A stretch of DNA of 64,000 bases from positions 3,192,501 through 3,256,500 of the forward strand of contig NZ_CP020038.1 of NCBI RefSeq assembly GCF_002157225.2. Direction: 5' to 3'. This document shows, piece after piece, positions 18,984-28,000 of the stretch. How positions within the stretch are numbered: the stretch's first letter is position 1; each line of letters opens with the position of its first letter. Below the pieces are notes generated by a model, which worked only from the letters and a program-made list of their open reading frames with translations, was not told the origin of the DNA and made no database searches. Made by a program: the position numbers and the translations under genes. Source of the stretch: Agarilytica rhodophyticola. GTDB lineage: Bacteria > Pseudomonadota > Gammaproteobacteria > Pseudomonadales > Cellvibrionaceae.

Positions 18984-19685
18984 ATGGGGATATATTGCGT
19001 AAGTAAAATGAGGCTTGCATGGACTGCAAAAAATACAAGTAGTACAAAATATGGTAGTGCAAAATATGTAAGGAGGAATGTAAGAAACCCCTATAGAAAT
19101 ATAACACATTTTTTGAGGGGGGCAGATCAAGATAAAAAATATATGCCAGAAAGTGTACTAAACCGCTTGAGTAGGTCGACACTAGAGTTCTTTATTCATA
19201 AACATGGGGCTAAAATTTCTTCTCCTTTTTATTTCAAAAATATTACCAACAGACGTGATATTTTTGAAATAGCATACCCAAATAAAATTGACCTTAATAA
19301 TTCTGAACAGTGTAGGAGTATGCTTGAAGAAATATATCATGGGGATATAACTAATTCTATTCTTGGCAGTATTGAAGGAAAATCATACCGACCGTTTGAT
19401 GAGCCGCTCGACTATTTAAATACACCTGCTGTGAAATTTTTAAATGAAATCTTAGCTAAGATGGCTTCTAAAGCCTATACTGAAAATTTTCACATTCCTC
19501 AAAAAAACCATCTACAATGGGGAATCAATCAGATGAAGAAATACACTAGCCATAAAAAATACGGTGCAGTATCGAAAAAAAGCATACTAAAAGTTATTGA
19601 TAATGGGTATTTTGATACATCTATTGATAACCTTGGTTGGAAAAAAAATGATTTAAAAACTGCAATAGAGTTGTTATGGGTGTAA
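18984..19685 (+). CDS. Hypothetical protein, unknown function
   Basis: A 233-residue protein from the ATG at 18984, six bases after GGAG (18974-18977); an ATG at 18978 is in frame and almost as good. The N-terminal 40 residues are basic and rich in Ser/Thr/Tyr/Asn (TKYGSAKYVRRNVRNPYRN). The rest looks like a soluble mixed protein with motifs such as SIEGKSYRPFDEPLDYLN and a C-terminal helical stretch ending TAIELLWV. No signal peptide, membrane segment or known domain is recognised. Isolated between two non-coding stretches, AT-rich codon use; possibly acquired DNA. Confidence 0.55.
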   Translation: MGIYCVSKMRLAWTAKNTSSTKYGSAKYVRRNVRNPYRNITHFLRGADQDKKYMPESVLNRLSRSTLEFFIHKHGAKISSPFYFKNITNRRDIFEIAYPNKIDLNNSEQCRSMLEEIYHGDITNSILGSIEGKSYRPFDEPLDYLNTPAVKFLNEILAKMASKAYTENFHIPQKNHLQWGINQMKKYTSHKKYGAVSKKSILKVIDNGYFDTSIDNLGWKKNDLKTAIELLWV

Positions 19686-19784
19686 TATAAGACTTTTAAA
19701 TAGGCGATGTTTGCACTAATTTATTTATGCCTGTGAGTAAGTGTTACCTAGGGCCTATTTCTATTAGTATCAACAGGCTTTAGC

Positions 19785-20004
19785 TTAAAATCGGTAGGTT
19801 GCAAAAACACCAACACCTATACTACTTTTGATACTCAAGCCATTACCCTTATAAAGATAGCCCCTTATAAAGATAGCCTCCTAGGCCATCAAAAAAAGGA
19901 AATAGAAAAATATCCAGTTCATCTGAGCCTTGAACTTCCGCCATGCTATACATACCAAAGCTTGCATTGATCTGCCACCTATTTTCTTCTGGTTTTTTAT
20001 TGTT
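19785..20004 (-). pseudogene. C-terminal remnant of an outer-membrane beta-barrel protein, frameshifted by a 16-bp duplication
   Basis: Read on the minus strand, one frame gives KKPEENRWQINASFGMYSMA..GYLYKGLSL and then a stop, while the next frame gives GYLYKGNGLSIK..SSIGVGVFATYRF and a stop. The last residues (alternating hydrophobics ending in Phe) are the classic C-terminal beta strand of an outer-membrane protein. The two frames are joined by a direct duplication of GCTATCTTTATAAGGG (plus-strand 19846-19877), which causes the frameshift. Upstream the frame ends at a stop at 20005-20007, and no start is present, so only this tail survives. Confidence 0.65.
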
Positions 20005-20080
20005 TTAAGCAAGGCTTGTATTCGTTAATAGTGATAACAGTAAAGCATTGCAAGTAAGGTATAGAACATAAGTAGATCAA

Positions 20081-20122
20081 GCACACAACCTGCGGTAAGC
20101 TTGTTGGTCGCAGGTTGTGCGC
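20081..20122 (-). terminator. Large stem-loop downstream of the DUF1097 gene
   Basis: GCACACAACCTGCG pairs with CGCAGGTTGTGCGC (14-bp stem, one mismatch, 14-base loop). It lies 50 bases beyond the minus-strand DUF1097 gene. There is no adjacent T-run, so it may stabilise the mRNA end rather than terminate. Confidence 0.55.
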
Positions 20123-20171
20123 TTCACTTTCACCACCAATGTTAAAATTTTAAATAATACCCGCAATGCTG

Positions 20172-20660
20172 TTAATTAAAATATTGTTGAAGCTGGTGTG
20201 CAATATAGCCCGATATACTGCCTAGAATAATGGTTAAAACTACTAAAGTAACAGAGTAGGGCGTCGGTTGTGTATGTATCGCAAAGTATGTGATTAATCC
20301 TAAAAACCACGCAACAATATTACCTACCCACCGTAACCCTCGCATGGAAACCACAAATATAGCGACAAAAAAAACCACTATTGCAAATGCCATTACGCCG
20401 GCCTTTACAATAAGTAACTTCACACAACTTGCAGCAATAATTCCTAATAGCACACCCAGGCATGTACATAAGGCACTAGAAATAGTGCCCTTAATGGTTC
20501 CGGGATTGGTAAAATACGCTACCCAGCCAATAAACATGACCCATGGGGTCATGGAGAAATAAGCGCTAATTGTTGCAGCAATAGCTGCTATAAGTGCGGC
20601 AATAAACGTGTGTTGGTGGTATCTTGAGGAGAAATTAACCATTGAAGAATGCGCTGACAT
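20172..20660 (-). CDS. DUF1097-type inner-membrane protein
   Basis: A 162-residue, very hydrophobic protein with about five membrane segments (FIAALIAAIAATISAYF, SALCTCLGVLLGIIAA, MAFAIVVFFVAIFVVSM, NIVAWFLGLITYFAI, VTLVVLTIILGSISGYIA). The pattern WVMFIGWVAYFTNPGTIKG..SALCTCLGVLLG is that of the DUF1097 family (YcdZ-like), whose role is unknown. It lies ten bases downstream of the SDR gene on the same strand, so the two are an operon. Confidence 0.8.
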   Translation of the reverse strand: MSAHSSMVNFSSRYHQHTFIAALIAAIAATISAYFSMTPWVMFIGWVAYFTNPGTIKGTISSALCTCLGVLLGIIAASCVKLLIVKAGVMAFAIVVFFVAIFVVSMRGLRWVGNIVAWFLGLITYFAIHTQPTPYSVTLVVLTIILGSISGYIAHQLQQYFN

Positions 20661-20670
20661 AAGCTTTTCC

Positions 20671-21405
20671 TTAAATTATTCCACCATTGGCTCGGATCAC
20701 TTGGCCATTAATCCAATCACCGTCTTGGCTTGCCAAAAATGCCACCACTTCAGCAATATCCTCCACCTTACCAAGCCGTTCTAGCGGGCTCATAGCAGCA
20801 AGTTTTTCCACTACTTCTTTGGGTTTATCGTTTAAAAAAAGCTGTGTTGCTGTCGGTCCAGGCGCAACACAATTGACCGTTATCGACTTACCGCGCAATT
20901 CTTTTGAAAGTATTGTAGACATAGTTTCAACAGCAGATTTAGTAGCAGCGTAGACACCATAGCCTTCCAGTTTTAATCCCACAACGCTGCTGGAAATACT
21001 GATGATTCTGCCGTTTCTCTGAGTTCTTTCTGAGGCCATACGCAAAACATTGAATGCGCCTTTAAAATTAATTGCCACCTGACGATCAAACAATTCATCG
21101 CTGCTCTGTGTGACAGCGGCTAACTTCATAATACCGGCATTATTGATAACTACGTCAATAGCGCCCAATTCACTCTCAGCGGTTTCAAACATATGTGCAA
21201 CGTCTTCGAGTTGTGATACATCGCATCGAATAGCAATCGCTTTTCCACCATTGGCCTGTATGGTGTTGGCTAGTGTCTGCGCTTCTTGTTTCCCTGAAAC
21301 ATAGTTGATGGCGACAGCAAACGATTGATCGGCTAGTTTCTTCACGATGCCTGCGCCTATTCCTTTGGAACCACCGGTTACCAGAGCCACTTTTTGAATA
21401 GTCAT
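20671..21405 (-). CDS. Short-chain dehydrogenase/reductase (SDR)
   Basis: A 244-residue classical SDR with all hallmarks: TGGSKGIG cofactor loop near residue 11, DVxxL-type acidic segment, NNAG motif (VVINNAGIM), catalytic Ser in ISISSS, and YAATK (Tyr/Lys) near residue 155, then PGPTAT. Sequence style is like 3-oxoacyl-ACP-reductase/glucose-dehydrogenase-type SDRs that use NADP, but the substrate is not deducible. Divergent from the LysR gene at 21537 with a palindrome-bearing region between them, and co-directional with the DUF1097 gene. Confidence 0.92.
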   Translation of the reverse strand: MTIQKVALVTGGSKGIGAGIVKKLADQSFAVAINYVSGKQEAQTLANTIQANGGKAIAIRCDVSQLEDVAHMFETAESELGAIDVVINNAGIMKLAAVTQSSDELFDRQVAINFKGAFNVLRMASERTQRNGRIISISSSVVGLKLEGYGVYAATKSAVETMSTILSKELRGKSITVNCVAPGPTATQLFLNDKPKEVVEKLAAMSPLERLGKVEDIAEVVAFLASQDGDWINGQVIRANGGII

Positions 21406-21451
21406 ATAGAACCCCTTAACAGTTGTTTAAATAAGGTGTTTAAGTATAGTG

Positions 21452-21467
21452 TTAATGTTTGCATTAA
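21452..21467. promoter_or_regulatory. Palindromic operator candidate between SDR and LysR genes
   Basis: TTAATG-TTTG-CATTAA is a perfect 6-bp inverted repeat in the centre of the divergent promoter region, the place and form of a LysR-type binding site (interrupted dyad with T-N11-A). Confidence 0.55.
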
Positions 21468-21488
21468 TAATTGCTATATTTTAAACAT

Positions 21489-21513
21489 CATTGTTCCATT
21501 TAGATTAACAATG
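21489..21513. promoter_or_regulatory. Second inverted repeat close to the LysR start
   Basis: CATTGTT and AACAATG form a perfect 7-bp dyad with an 11-base spacer, 23 bases before the LysR ATG. It may be an autoregulatory site for the LysR protein. Confidence 0.45.
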
Positions 21514-21536
21514 CAGTAAAGAAAGTAGACAGGCTT

Positions 21537-22427
21537 ATGGATAGATTTAAAGAGTTACAGGTCTTCATTCGTGTGGCGCAAAGACGCAGTTTCCTGTTAG
21601 CGTCGGAGGATTTACTGATACCCAGAAGTACTGTAACTAATCTGGTTAAACGTATGGAGGCGAGGTTAGGTGTAAGATTACTGGAGCGCACCACCCGTAA
21701 GGTGGGTTTGACCCATGAGGGTGAGGCCTATTACCAACGAGCAATTAATATTCTTAGTGACCTTGAGGAAATGGATACGGCTTTTTCCGATACTTCGCCT
21801 AAAGGTATATTGCGGGCAAATCTACAGGGCACGTTAGCGAAGCATTTTGTTGTACCAAAACTCAATGATTTTTTGGTTCGCTATCCGGATGTAACCCTTC
21901 AACTGGCGGAAGACGACAGGCTGGTTGATCTAGTGGGGGAAGGCTTTGATTGTGCCTTACGAGCCGGCAATTTGCAGGATTCAAGCCTCATTGCCAAACC
22001 TATTGCACTGATGCCACAGGTGACTGTGGCGAGTCCCCAATACCTAAAACAATTAGGATCTATAGACTCATTAGAAGTACTCAAAAGTCACTTTGCCGTT
22101 GGCTATAGTTTAGATGCCGCGGCTAAACCGAATACCCTGGAATTTCGCCACAAGGAGCAGTATCGTGAAGTCGTACTGCCCGCGAGAATTTATGTTGCCG
22201 GTGCAGATTTGTACACCGGTGCTGCACTGGCGGGCTTAGGAATAATACAGGTTCCTAAATATCGTATTGCCGAACAATTGAGTAAGAAACAACTTGTTGA
22301 AATACTCCCTGATCATCCACCACCACCCATGCCTGTATCGGTGATTTATCCGCAAAAAGCACATCTTTCTCCTCGTACACGAGTTTTTGTGCAATGGCTA
22401 AATGAAATTTTTCACGCACAAATCTAG
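21537..22427 (+). CDS. LysR-family transcriptional regulator
   Basis: A 296-residue LysR protein. The HTH region reads KELQVFIRVAQRRSFLLASE and PRSTVTNLVKRMEARLGVRL, then LLERTTRKVGLTHEGEAYY; the effector-binding domain covers about residues 90-290 (LRANLQGTLAKHFVVPKL and later). It belongs to the CrgA-like group that often sits divergently from an SDR gene, as it does here. The first HTH has Leu in place of the usual Ala in the AA(RKL)L position, a small oddity. Its stop overlaps the stop of the convergent LysR fragment by four bases. Confidence 0.93.
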   Translation: MDRFKELQVFIRVAQRRSFLLASEDLLIPRSTVTNLVKRMEARLGVRLLERTTRKVGLTHEGEAYYQRAINILSDLEEMDTAFSDTSPKGILRANLQGTLAKHFVVPKLNDFLVRYPDVTLQLAEDDRLVDLVGEGFDCALRAGNLQDSSLIAKPIALMPQVTVASPQYLKQLGSIDSLEVLKSHFAVGYSLDAAAKPNTLEFRHKEQYREVVLPARIYVAGADLYTGAALAGLGIIQVPKYRIAEQLSKKQLVEILPDHPPPPMPVSVIYPQKAHLSPRTRVFVQWLNEIFHAQI

Positions 22428-22690
22428 CTGTCGGCACTTTGGTTAATAATGCCATTAATTTCAGGCTCAAGTTGCAGAGCTAAGTCAGTTGCCACCATAC
22501 CTCTGCCTGAAGTAGAGGCGACTAAGAGAGGATTGTTAAAGATTTCCCGCAGGCCAGAGAGCCTGCCAGATAATGCAGATTGTGACAGTGAGAGAGCTTT
22601 GGCAATATGAGTGACATTTTTTTCGCGCAGCAAAATTTGCAGTGTTACGAGCAAGCTAACATCGAGTTCTTGAATTTTTTCAGTAGACAT
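22424..22690 (-). pseudogene. LysR-family fragment containing only the DNA-binding domain
   Basis: An 88-residue frame encoding MSTEKIQELDVSLLVTLQIL, an HTH (HIAKALSLSQSALSGRLSGL) and FNNPLLVASTSGRGMVATDLA, after which a typical LysR protein would run on for about 200 residues. Here it stops at the end of the convergent LysR gene. It is either a truncated gene, whose 3' part was replaced when the 21537-22427 gene came in, or a small stand-alone DNA-binding protein. It has a plausible ATG and may still be expressed. Confidence 0.6.
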
Positions 22691-22724
22691 AAGTAATTAT
22701 CGTCAGGCTCTTACCTCCAGCCGT

Positions 22725-23072
22725 TTATTTTTTCTCCGCCGCCAATTGGCCTTCTAAAAACTCAATAACCTTCTGAATTTGCGTGGCGCGTTCTTTTAGC
22801 TCGGCAATTTTTTCCTCTACCACCTTGCGACCATGGACTTCATCGCAGCCATTGCCAATAGCCGACATTAAGCTTTTAAGGTCGGCCACAGACATACCTG
22901 CCTCTCGGGCCTTTGTGAGGAACTGTAGCAATAAGATATTTTCTTCTGGATATTGCCGGTAGTTGTTGGTTTCGCTCTCACTGGGAATAGAACTGATCAA
23001 GCCGTTTCTTTCATAGAATCTGATTGTGGATAGGCTGACGCCTGTTCTCTCTGCTAAATCGCCAATACGCAT
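22725..23072 (-). CDS. MerR-family transcriptional regulator
   Basis: A 115-residue protein. The N-terminal HTH is textbook MerR (MRIGDLAERTGVSLSTIRFY, then ERNGLI, and the second half NNYRQYPEENILLLQFLTKA), and a C-terminal dimerising coiled coil follows (EEKIAELKERATQIQKVIEFL). It lacks the cysteine set of mercury/copper sensors: a single Cys (GNGCDEVHG) is near residue 75. Divergently arranged, 123 bases away, from the oxidoreductase at 23196, which it probably regulates; a redox or small-molecule signal fits but is inferred. Confidence 0.9.
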   Translation of the reverse strand: MRIGDLAERTGVSLSTIRFYERNGLISSIPSESETNNYRQYPEENILLLQFLTKAREAGMSVADLKSLMSAIGNGCDEVHGRKVVEEKIAELKERATQIQKVIEFLEGQLAAEKK

Positions 23073-23195
23073 TATCTCACCTCGAAACTATAAACCATGA
23101 ACCATTGTGTATTGTTTTTTCTTTTCATGTATCTTAATATGCCATCTACGTTGGTGTTAAACAAACGTTGAAAAGCATAAGCTAGGAACAAACAA

Positions 23196-24275
23196 ATGAC
23201 AAAACGTATTGCAATAGTTGGCGGCGGTTATGCTGGAGCTCAGCTGGCTAAAGGCTTGGAGTCTGAAGCTCGCATCACATTGATTGAGGAACGCAGCCAT
23301 TTTGTTCATGCCTCCGCCTTGATCCGTGCACTTGTTGACCCATCCATTCTGGACGAAGCATTGATTCCCTACGATAAACTCCTCAAACAGGGCAAAGTAG
23401 TGCGAGGAAGCGCTGTTTCTGTGAGAGAAGATAGTATTTTGCTTGCCGATGGCAGGTGTATCCACGCCGACTATATTGTAGTGGCCACAGGTTCTGAAAA
23501 TGCTATGCCATTTAAAGCAAAGGGCGCTGATATTGAAGGCCTACGGCGCGCCAACGCCCATATTCATAGCCACTTAAAGCAAGCTCGAACTATTGCTATT
23601 GTCGGTGCGGGGGCTGTTGGAGTTGAACTCGCTGGTGAGATTAAACACTTTATGCCAAACAAACAGGTGACCTTAATTTCTAACCGGCAAGCACTTTTCC
23701 CAAGTCAGCCGGATAAGCTTGGCCTCCAACTTATAGATAAGTTAAAAGCTCTAGGAGTGGAAATCTTGTTGGGAGTAAGAGCTGAAAATCTTGAAAGTAC
23801 GACAATGCCTTATCAAGGAGAGCTTGCTTTATCAAATGGTCAGAGGATTGGCGCTGATTTAATTTTTCCAAGTATCGGTTCACGTGCATGTCCAAGTTTA
23901 CTTGAAAACCTTCCTGGTGCCCAAAAAAGCACGGCCAATAGAATAAAAGTAGATCAATGGATGCGTCCTTCGTCGTATCACGAGGTATTCGCCGTGGGCG
24001 ATGTTGCAGATAGTGGTGATGCCATGACAATTGCAGCCATCACTCGTCAGGTACCCTGGTTAAAGAAGACACTACTGGCTCTTACAAGGGGAGAATCATT
24101 AGAAAAGTTAAGACCTTATCGTCCGTGGGGCGAGAAAGCTCCCATTGTAGTCACCCTTGGGCCTACCAGGGGTAATTCGTACTTGGGAGTGTTTACTGCC
24201 GGTAATTTTTTAACGCGTATGCTAAAAGGTAAAGACCTTACTACTAGATACAATAGGATTTTTGGTCGCCAGTGA
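23196..24275 (+). CDS. FAD-dependent NAD(P)H oxidoreductase (NDH-2/AIFM2-like)
   Basis: A 359-residue protein with two dinucleotide-binding folds: FAD-binding GGGYAGAQLAKGLE at residues 9-22 and NAD(P)-binding IAIVGAGAVGVELAGE near residues 134-149, plus the FAD-contact VFAVGDVADSGDAM-type motif (EVFAVGDVADSGD) near residue 265. There is no redox-active CxxxxC pair, so it is not a disulfide reductase. Its size and layout match AIFM2/FSP1 and type-II NADH dehydrogenase relatives that pass electrons to quinones. Monocistronic, with a MerR gene divergent to it. Confidence 0.85.
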   Translation: MTKRIAIVGGGYAGAQLAKGLESEARITLIEERSHFVHASALIRALVDPSILDEALIPYDKLLKQGKVVRGSAVSVREDSILLADGRCIHADYIVVATGSENAMPFKAKGADIEGLRRANAHIHSHLKQARTIAIVGAGAVGVELAGEIKHFMPNKQVTLISNRQALFPSQPDKLGLQLIDKLKALGVEILLGVRAENLESTTMPYQGELALSNGQRIGADLIFPSIGSRACPSLLENLPGAQKSTANRIKVDQWMRPSSYHEVFAVGDVADSGDAMTIAAITRQVPWLKKTLLALTRGESLEKLRPYRPWGEKAPIVVTLGPTRGNSYLGVFTAGNFLTRMLKGKDLTTRYNRIFGRQ

Positions 24276-24555
24276 ATTTAGTACTTATTTTTATGTTATG
24301 TGCAAAAACCTCTTTATGATATGGCTATTTTTCTGCGAAGTTTTACCTTGGCTGTAAAGGGTTTTATCGAAACTTTCAAGCATTTTGTATTGTGATTAAT
24401 TATTGTTTTAGTTTCGCTATAGAAATAAAATAACAGTAGCCCAATCAAGTTGTAATAGCTTCGAAAAAGGCTAAGAAAGGTAAAGTAATAATGATATGTT
24501 TCAAACGAAAGTTGACATAATACCGATGTAACAAAAACTCTAAAAAGAGAATAGT

Positions 24556-25015
24556 ATGAAAAAAAGAGAAAATGCCAGTATAAAACTGAATGCAGTTAAA
24601 CTTAAAGCTTTGAGAAAAAAAAGGCTTAACCCAAGATACTCTTGCACAACAGTTATTTGATGAAAAAATAGCTGTATCCATTGCATCTATAAAAAGGGCT
24701 GAAACCGGTCATAAGGTACTGTACCGAGTGGCAACAGCCATATCTCGTTTTTACGGCGTGACAGTCGAATATCTAAGTGATATGTCTTATCCAGATGATC
24801 ATCATAGTGTTGCTAGTGATCGTAGCATTGATGTTCATAATACCTATAATCCCCACGTTACTCAAAACACCTCTATACTTGCAACTGCAAAGTTAGAGAA
24901 GAAAGCTGATCTAAACTCACTCGAAAAAAAAACAGAGAACTGGAAGAAAATAACCTCATCAGCCAATTGCAGCACTTTAATAAAAATACATATTTTGGAA
25001 TATCTATTATTTTAA
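24556..25015 (+). pseudogene. XRE-type HTH segment of a regulator, broken by a poly-A frameshift (see also 24967-28047)
   Basis: From ATG 24556 the reading starts MKKRENASIKLNAVKLKALR and is then derailed by a run of eight A (24615-24622), meeting TGA at 24658. One base fewer restores GLTQDTLAQQLFDEKIAVSI and ASIKRAETGHKVLYRVATAI, followed by SRFYGVTVEYLS, a complete XRE/Cro-like helix-turn-helix. That second frame runs to a stop at 25015, but a run of nine A (24924-24932) sits where one extra base would lead straight on into the big frame (ELEENNLISQLQHFNKNTY). The HTH of this type (RGLTQ..L, IASIKRAETG) is known from regulators that carry a STAND ATPase and TPR repeats behind it, so the two features belong together as one interrupted gene. 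Confidence 0.7.
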
Positions 25016-28000
25016 TTGCCAATGAGCCGCATGTATTCTCACGAGTGAAAAAAATACTAGACCAATCTGAGATCTATTATTGCAAAAAACGTACATACTT
25101 TCACTTGTTAATTTGTGGGACGGAAACGAATCTTAATAGCTTTGATATATTCAAGATAATTTGTTTACATCTGCAAAGAATTTTTGGTGACAAAATATGT
25201 ATTATCGCGAATTTGCTTTCGAGCGAAGTTAATGCCGAGCAGTATTTCTCTAATCAAAGCCATGAGCTGGCAAAATTAGTACTAAACAATGATAAAAACA
25301 CCTTACATAGAGTAAAGAAGAACCTTCCATCCATACCGTGGGGAAGTTTGATAGTGTGTCTCGACATAGCCACTTCTGGTTATTGCTATCATTTAAATAA
25401 GATATTTGTGGATAATGGAAAGCATTGGTTTCTCGCATCTATAACCGCCAATGATAATAGTCTTGTTTGTCGTGAAGACGAACTTGACTATATGAAATAC
25501 TTGCTAGGCTATTTCTTACGTCACAAGGATAGTCCGCAACCCGGACTCACATTACATATTAATGGTGTAAGAGGTATCGGTAAAACACATATAATCGATA
25601 GTTTTATAGAGATAATTGTAAACGACTATAAAAAATCCAGCAGCGGTAAAAATAGACAATCAATAAAATCTGATAGCATTCAGGTAATAAAAATTAATGC
25701 GAAAGAAAATAGTATATTCAGTAAGCTATCCTTAGTGCGAAAATTGATGTCCTGTTTACTAGGGTTACCTGAAGACTTCGAAGATAATGACTTTAGAACA
25801 GCATTACACAACATACTTATACCGGTAGAACTTCACCTTCCAGTCCTATATTTATCAAGCGTAGAATTGAAAGATAGCGAGAAGGATATATACCGTGAAT
25901 TACCCGAAGCATATAGAGAAAAAGTAGAAACATCTGCGATAAAAAAAATAATTTCCTTACTAACGAGTGGTGTGGCACTAGTTCTAGCGATAGACGATAT
26001 AGAGTCTGTTGAGCAGATGGAGAATAAAAATAGATACCGAAAACAGTTAAATATGTTAATAAATGCGACGTATAACCAGAAAGTGTTTTTACTGACCAGT
26101 TCGAAAAGTAAAAATATATTTCAAGTAGTCCCGCAGCCCAATAGGAAAATTCATTTTTTAGAATTATGTTATTTTGACCTAGATCAAACAATAGCTGTTG
26201 GTAATAGTGTCGCGCTTAGAGAATCCACATTACGAACAGATAAAACACCTTCAATTAGAGCCTTTAGTGCTAAAACAGCTATGGGGCTCCCTGGAGTTAT
26301 TGTAGAGAGTGTGTTATGTGGACTGTTAAATCAGGATTTATCTACCGCGCTAAAAGATAAAATGAATCTCATACTCCAGCAATTCTCTCCCAATGTAAGA
26401 GTAGCTATTAAGCTTGCTGCCGTATTTGGCAACAGCGTTAACGCTGAGCAGGTGAAATCTATACAAGCACTTAGTCTGAAATTAAGTGGGGAAGCATCCA
26501 AAAGTGGATGGTTGGATATACAACAATTTCCTGATAACTGTGGGTTTTTTATCAAATCAAAAGAGGTATACCATTTCTATCATAGTTCAGTTAGGACTGC
26601 TATTGTCAATACCTTATCAGATCTGGAAACAACATATCTAAATCAATATTGTGCACAATGGTTTAAGGGTATTGATTTTACTACAGAACTGGTGTTTAAA
26701 ATACGAACCGGAGATCTTTCATCCATCATTCTTGCCTTAGAAGAAGCGAGTAAGCTCAATAATACTTATCAGTTTAATGCCGCTTCAACGTTGATAAACG
26801 AAATACTAGATATAAAACCTGATATTAAACATCAAGATTTAATACATAAAAGCTTGTTAATTCAAGCACAATGTTTCGTTGCAAAATACTCTATTCAAGA
26901 AGCTATTGGTATTTATAACAAAATAATAGAACAATCTAAAATAAAAGAAATGTTAGCCACCTGTTACATCGGTCTTGTGAAATTATACCGCCTAATTGGA
27001 TCAAGAAATAGAGTGAGTGAATACTTATATCTGGCAGAGCATTATGGAGAAAAATGTCGGAAATGGCATGTTTTATCAGAAATTTTTCAACAAAAAGGAG
27101 ATTATTTAATCTCTATTGGGAAATTGCAAGAAGCAGAAGACTCTTTAAAAAAATCCATTGTTAATAGTGGTAAAATAAGAAATAAAATGTTAGCAAATAA
27201 AGCTAAAATTAGTGTTAGCCATATTGCACATCTGAAAAATGATATTACATATGCGACAAAAGTAGCTCAGGAACTCACCGTAGATATTAAGGTTAACAGT
27301 GCTCTTTCACTAAGCAGTGAAGTTTTATACTTGCAGGCCATACTAGAGATAGAAACACTTAATTTTAAAAATATCAGTAAGTATGCTCTTCAAGCGCTAC
27401 ATGCGGCAATGGCGACAGGTGAAGTAAAGGTTGAGCTTGATACGCGTTTATTAATATGTGACATTTTTTTAGAGAATCTATCTCTAAAAAAGGTAAGAGA
27501 TGAAATTCTATATGCTTTAGACTTGGCTAAAAAAGTAGAAACGCCTTACTATGAGTCGCTATTTTTAGGGAAGTATGCTCAGCTTCATTATTTCGAAGGA
27601 AATCGAGATGAAGCTAAAAATAACATATTAAAATCCGTCAAACTAATGAAAATTAATAATCTTGATTGGTTTATAGGCGGCAGTATATATACTATTCAGG
27701 CACTTGTGCTGAGTGATGAAAGTTATGCTAGAAGAGCTCTCAGAAAAGCTGAAAGAATTAACAAGATGATGGAATCTAAAAGTCATTCTATCGTGTTTTA
27801 TCAGCGAGCAATGCAATTTTGTTGGCAAAAAAAAGATGTTGATATGTTAGTTGAATACTATTATGAGTTGTCAAAAATTCACGATAAAAACCCATCATTA
27901 AAAAGTGAGTTTTACCTTCAACGAGGGAATTTAATGATCGATATATTAAACGGAGTTGCGACCGTTAAGGAGCTAACAAACTTCAATAGTAGGGCGACTG

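Larger units (their letters stand above)
19686..20171. other. Intergenic region of about 490 bases containing a gene remnant and a strong hairpin
   Basis: No intact gene. Its middle holds the minus-strand outer-membrane protein remnant (19785-20004), and its right part the hairpin at 20081-20122; both are listed separately. Confidence 0.6.

Noticed and set aside
18925-19182. An 85-codon minus-strand frame overlapping the start of the 18984 gene
   Set aside because: The plus-strand frame is longer and has a better ribosome-binding site; the minus frame is Tyr/Leu-rich as expected of an antisense of AT-rich DNA.
24728-25015. A separate 95-codon gene starting at GTG 24728
   Set aside because: Its protein begins in the middle of a helix-turn-helix and the missing first half lies directly upstream in another frame; it is a piece of a frameshifted gene.
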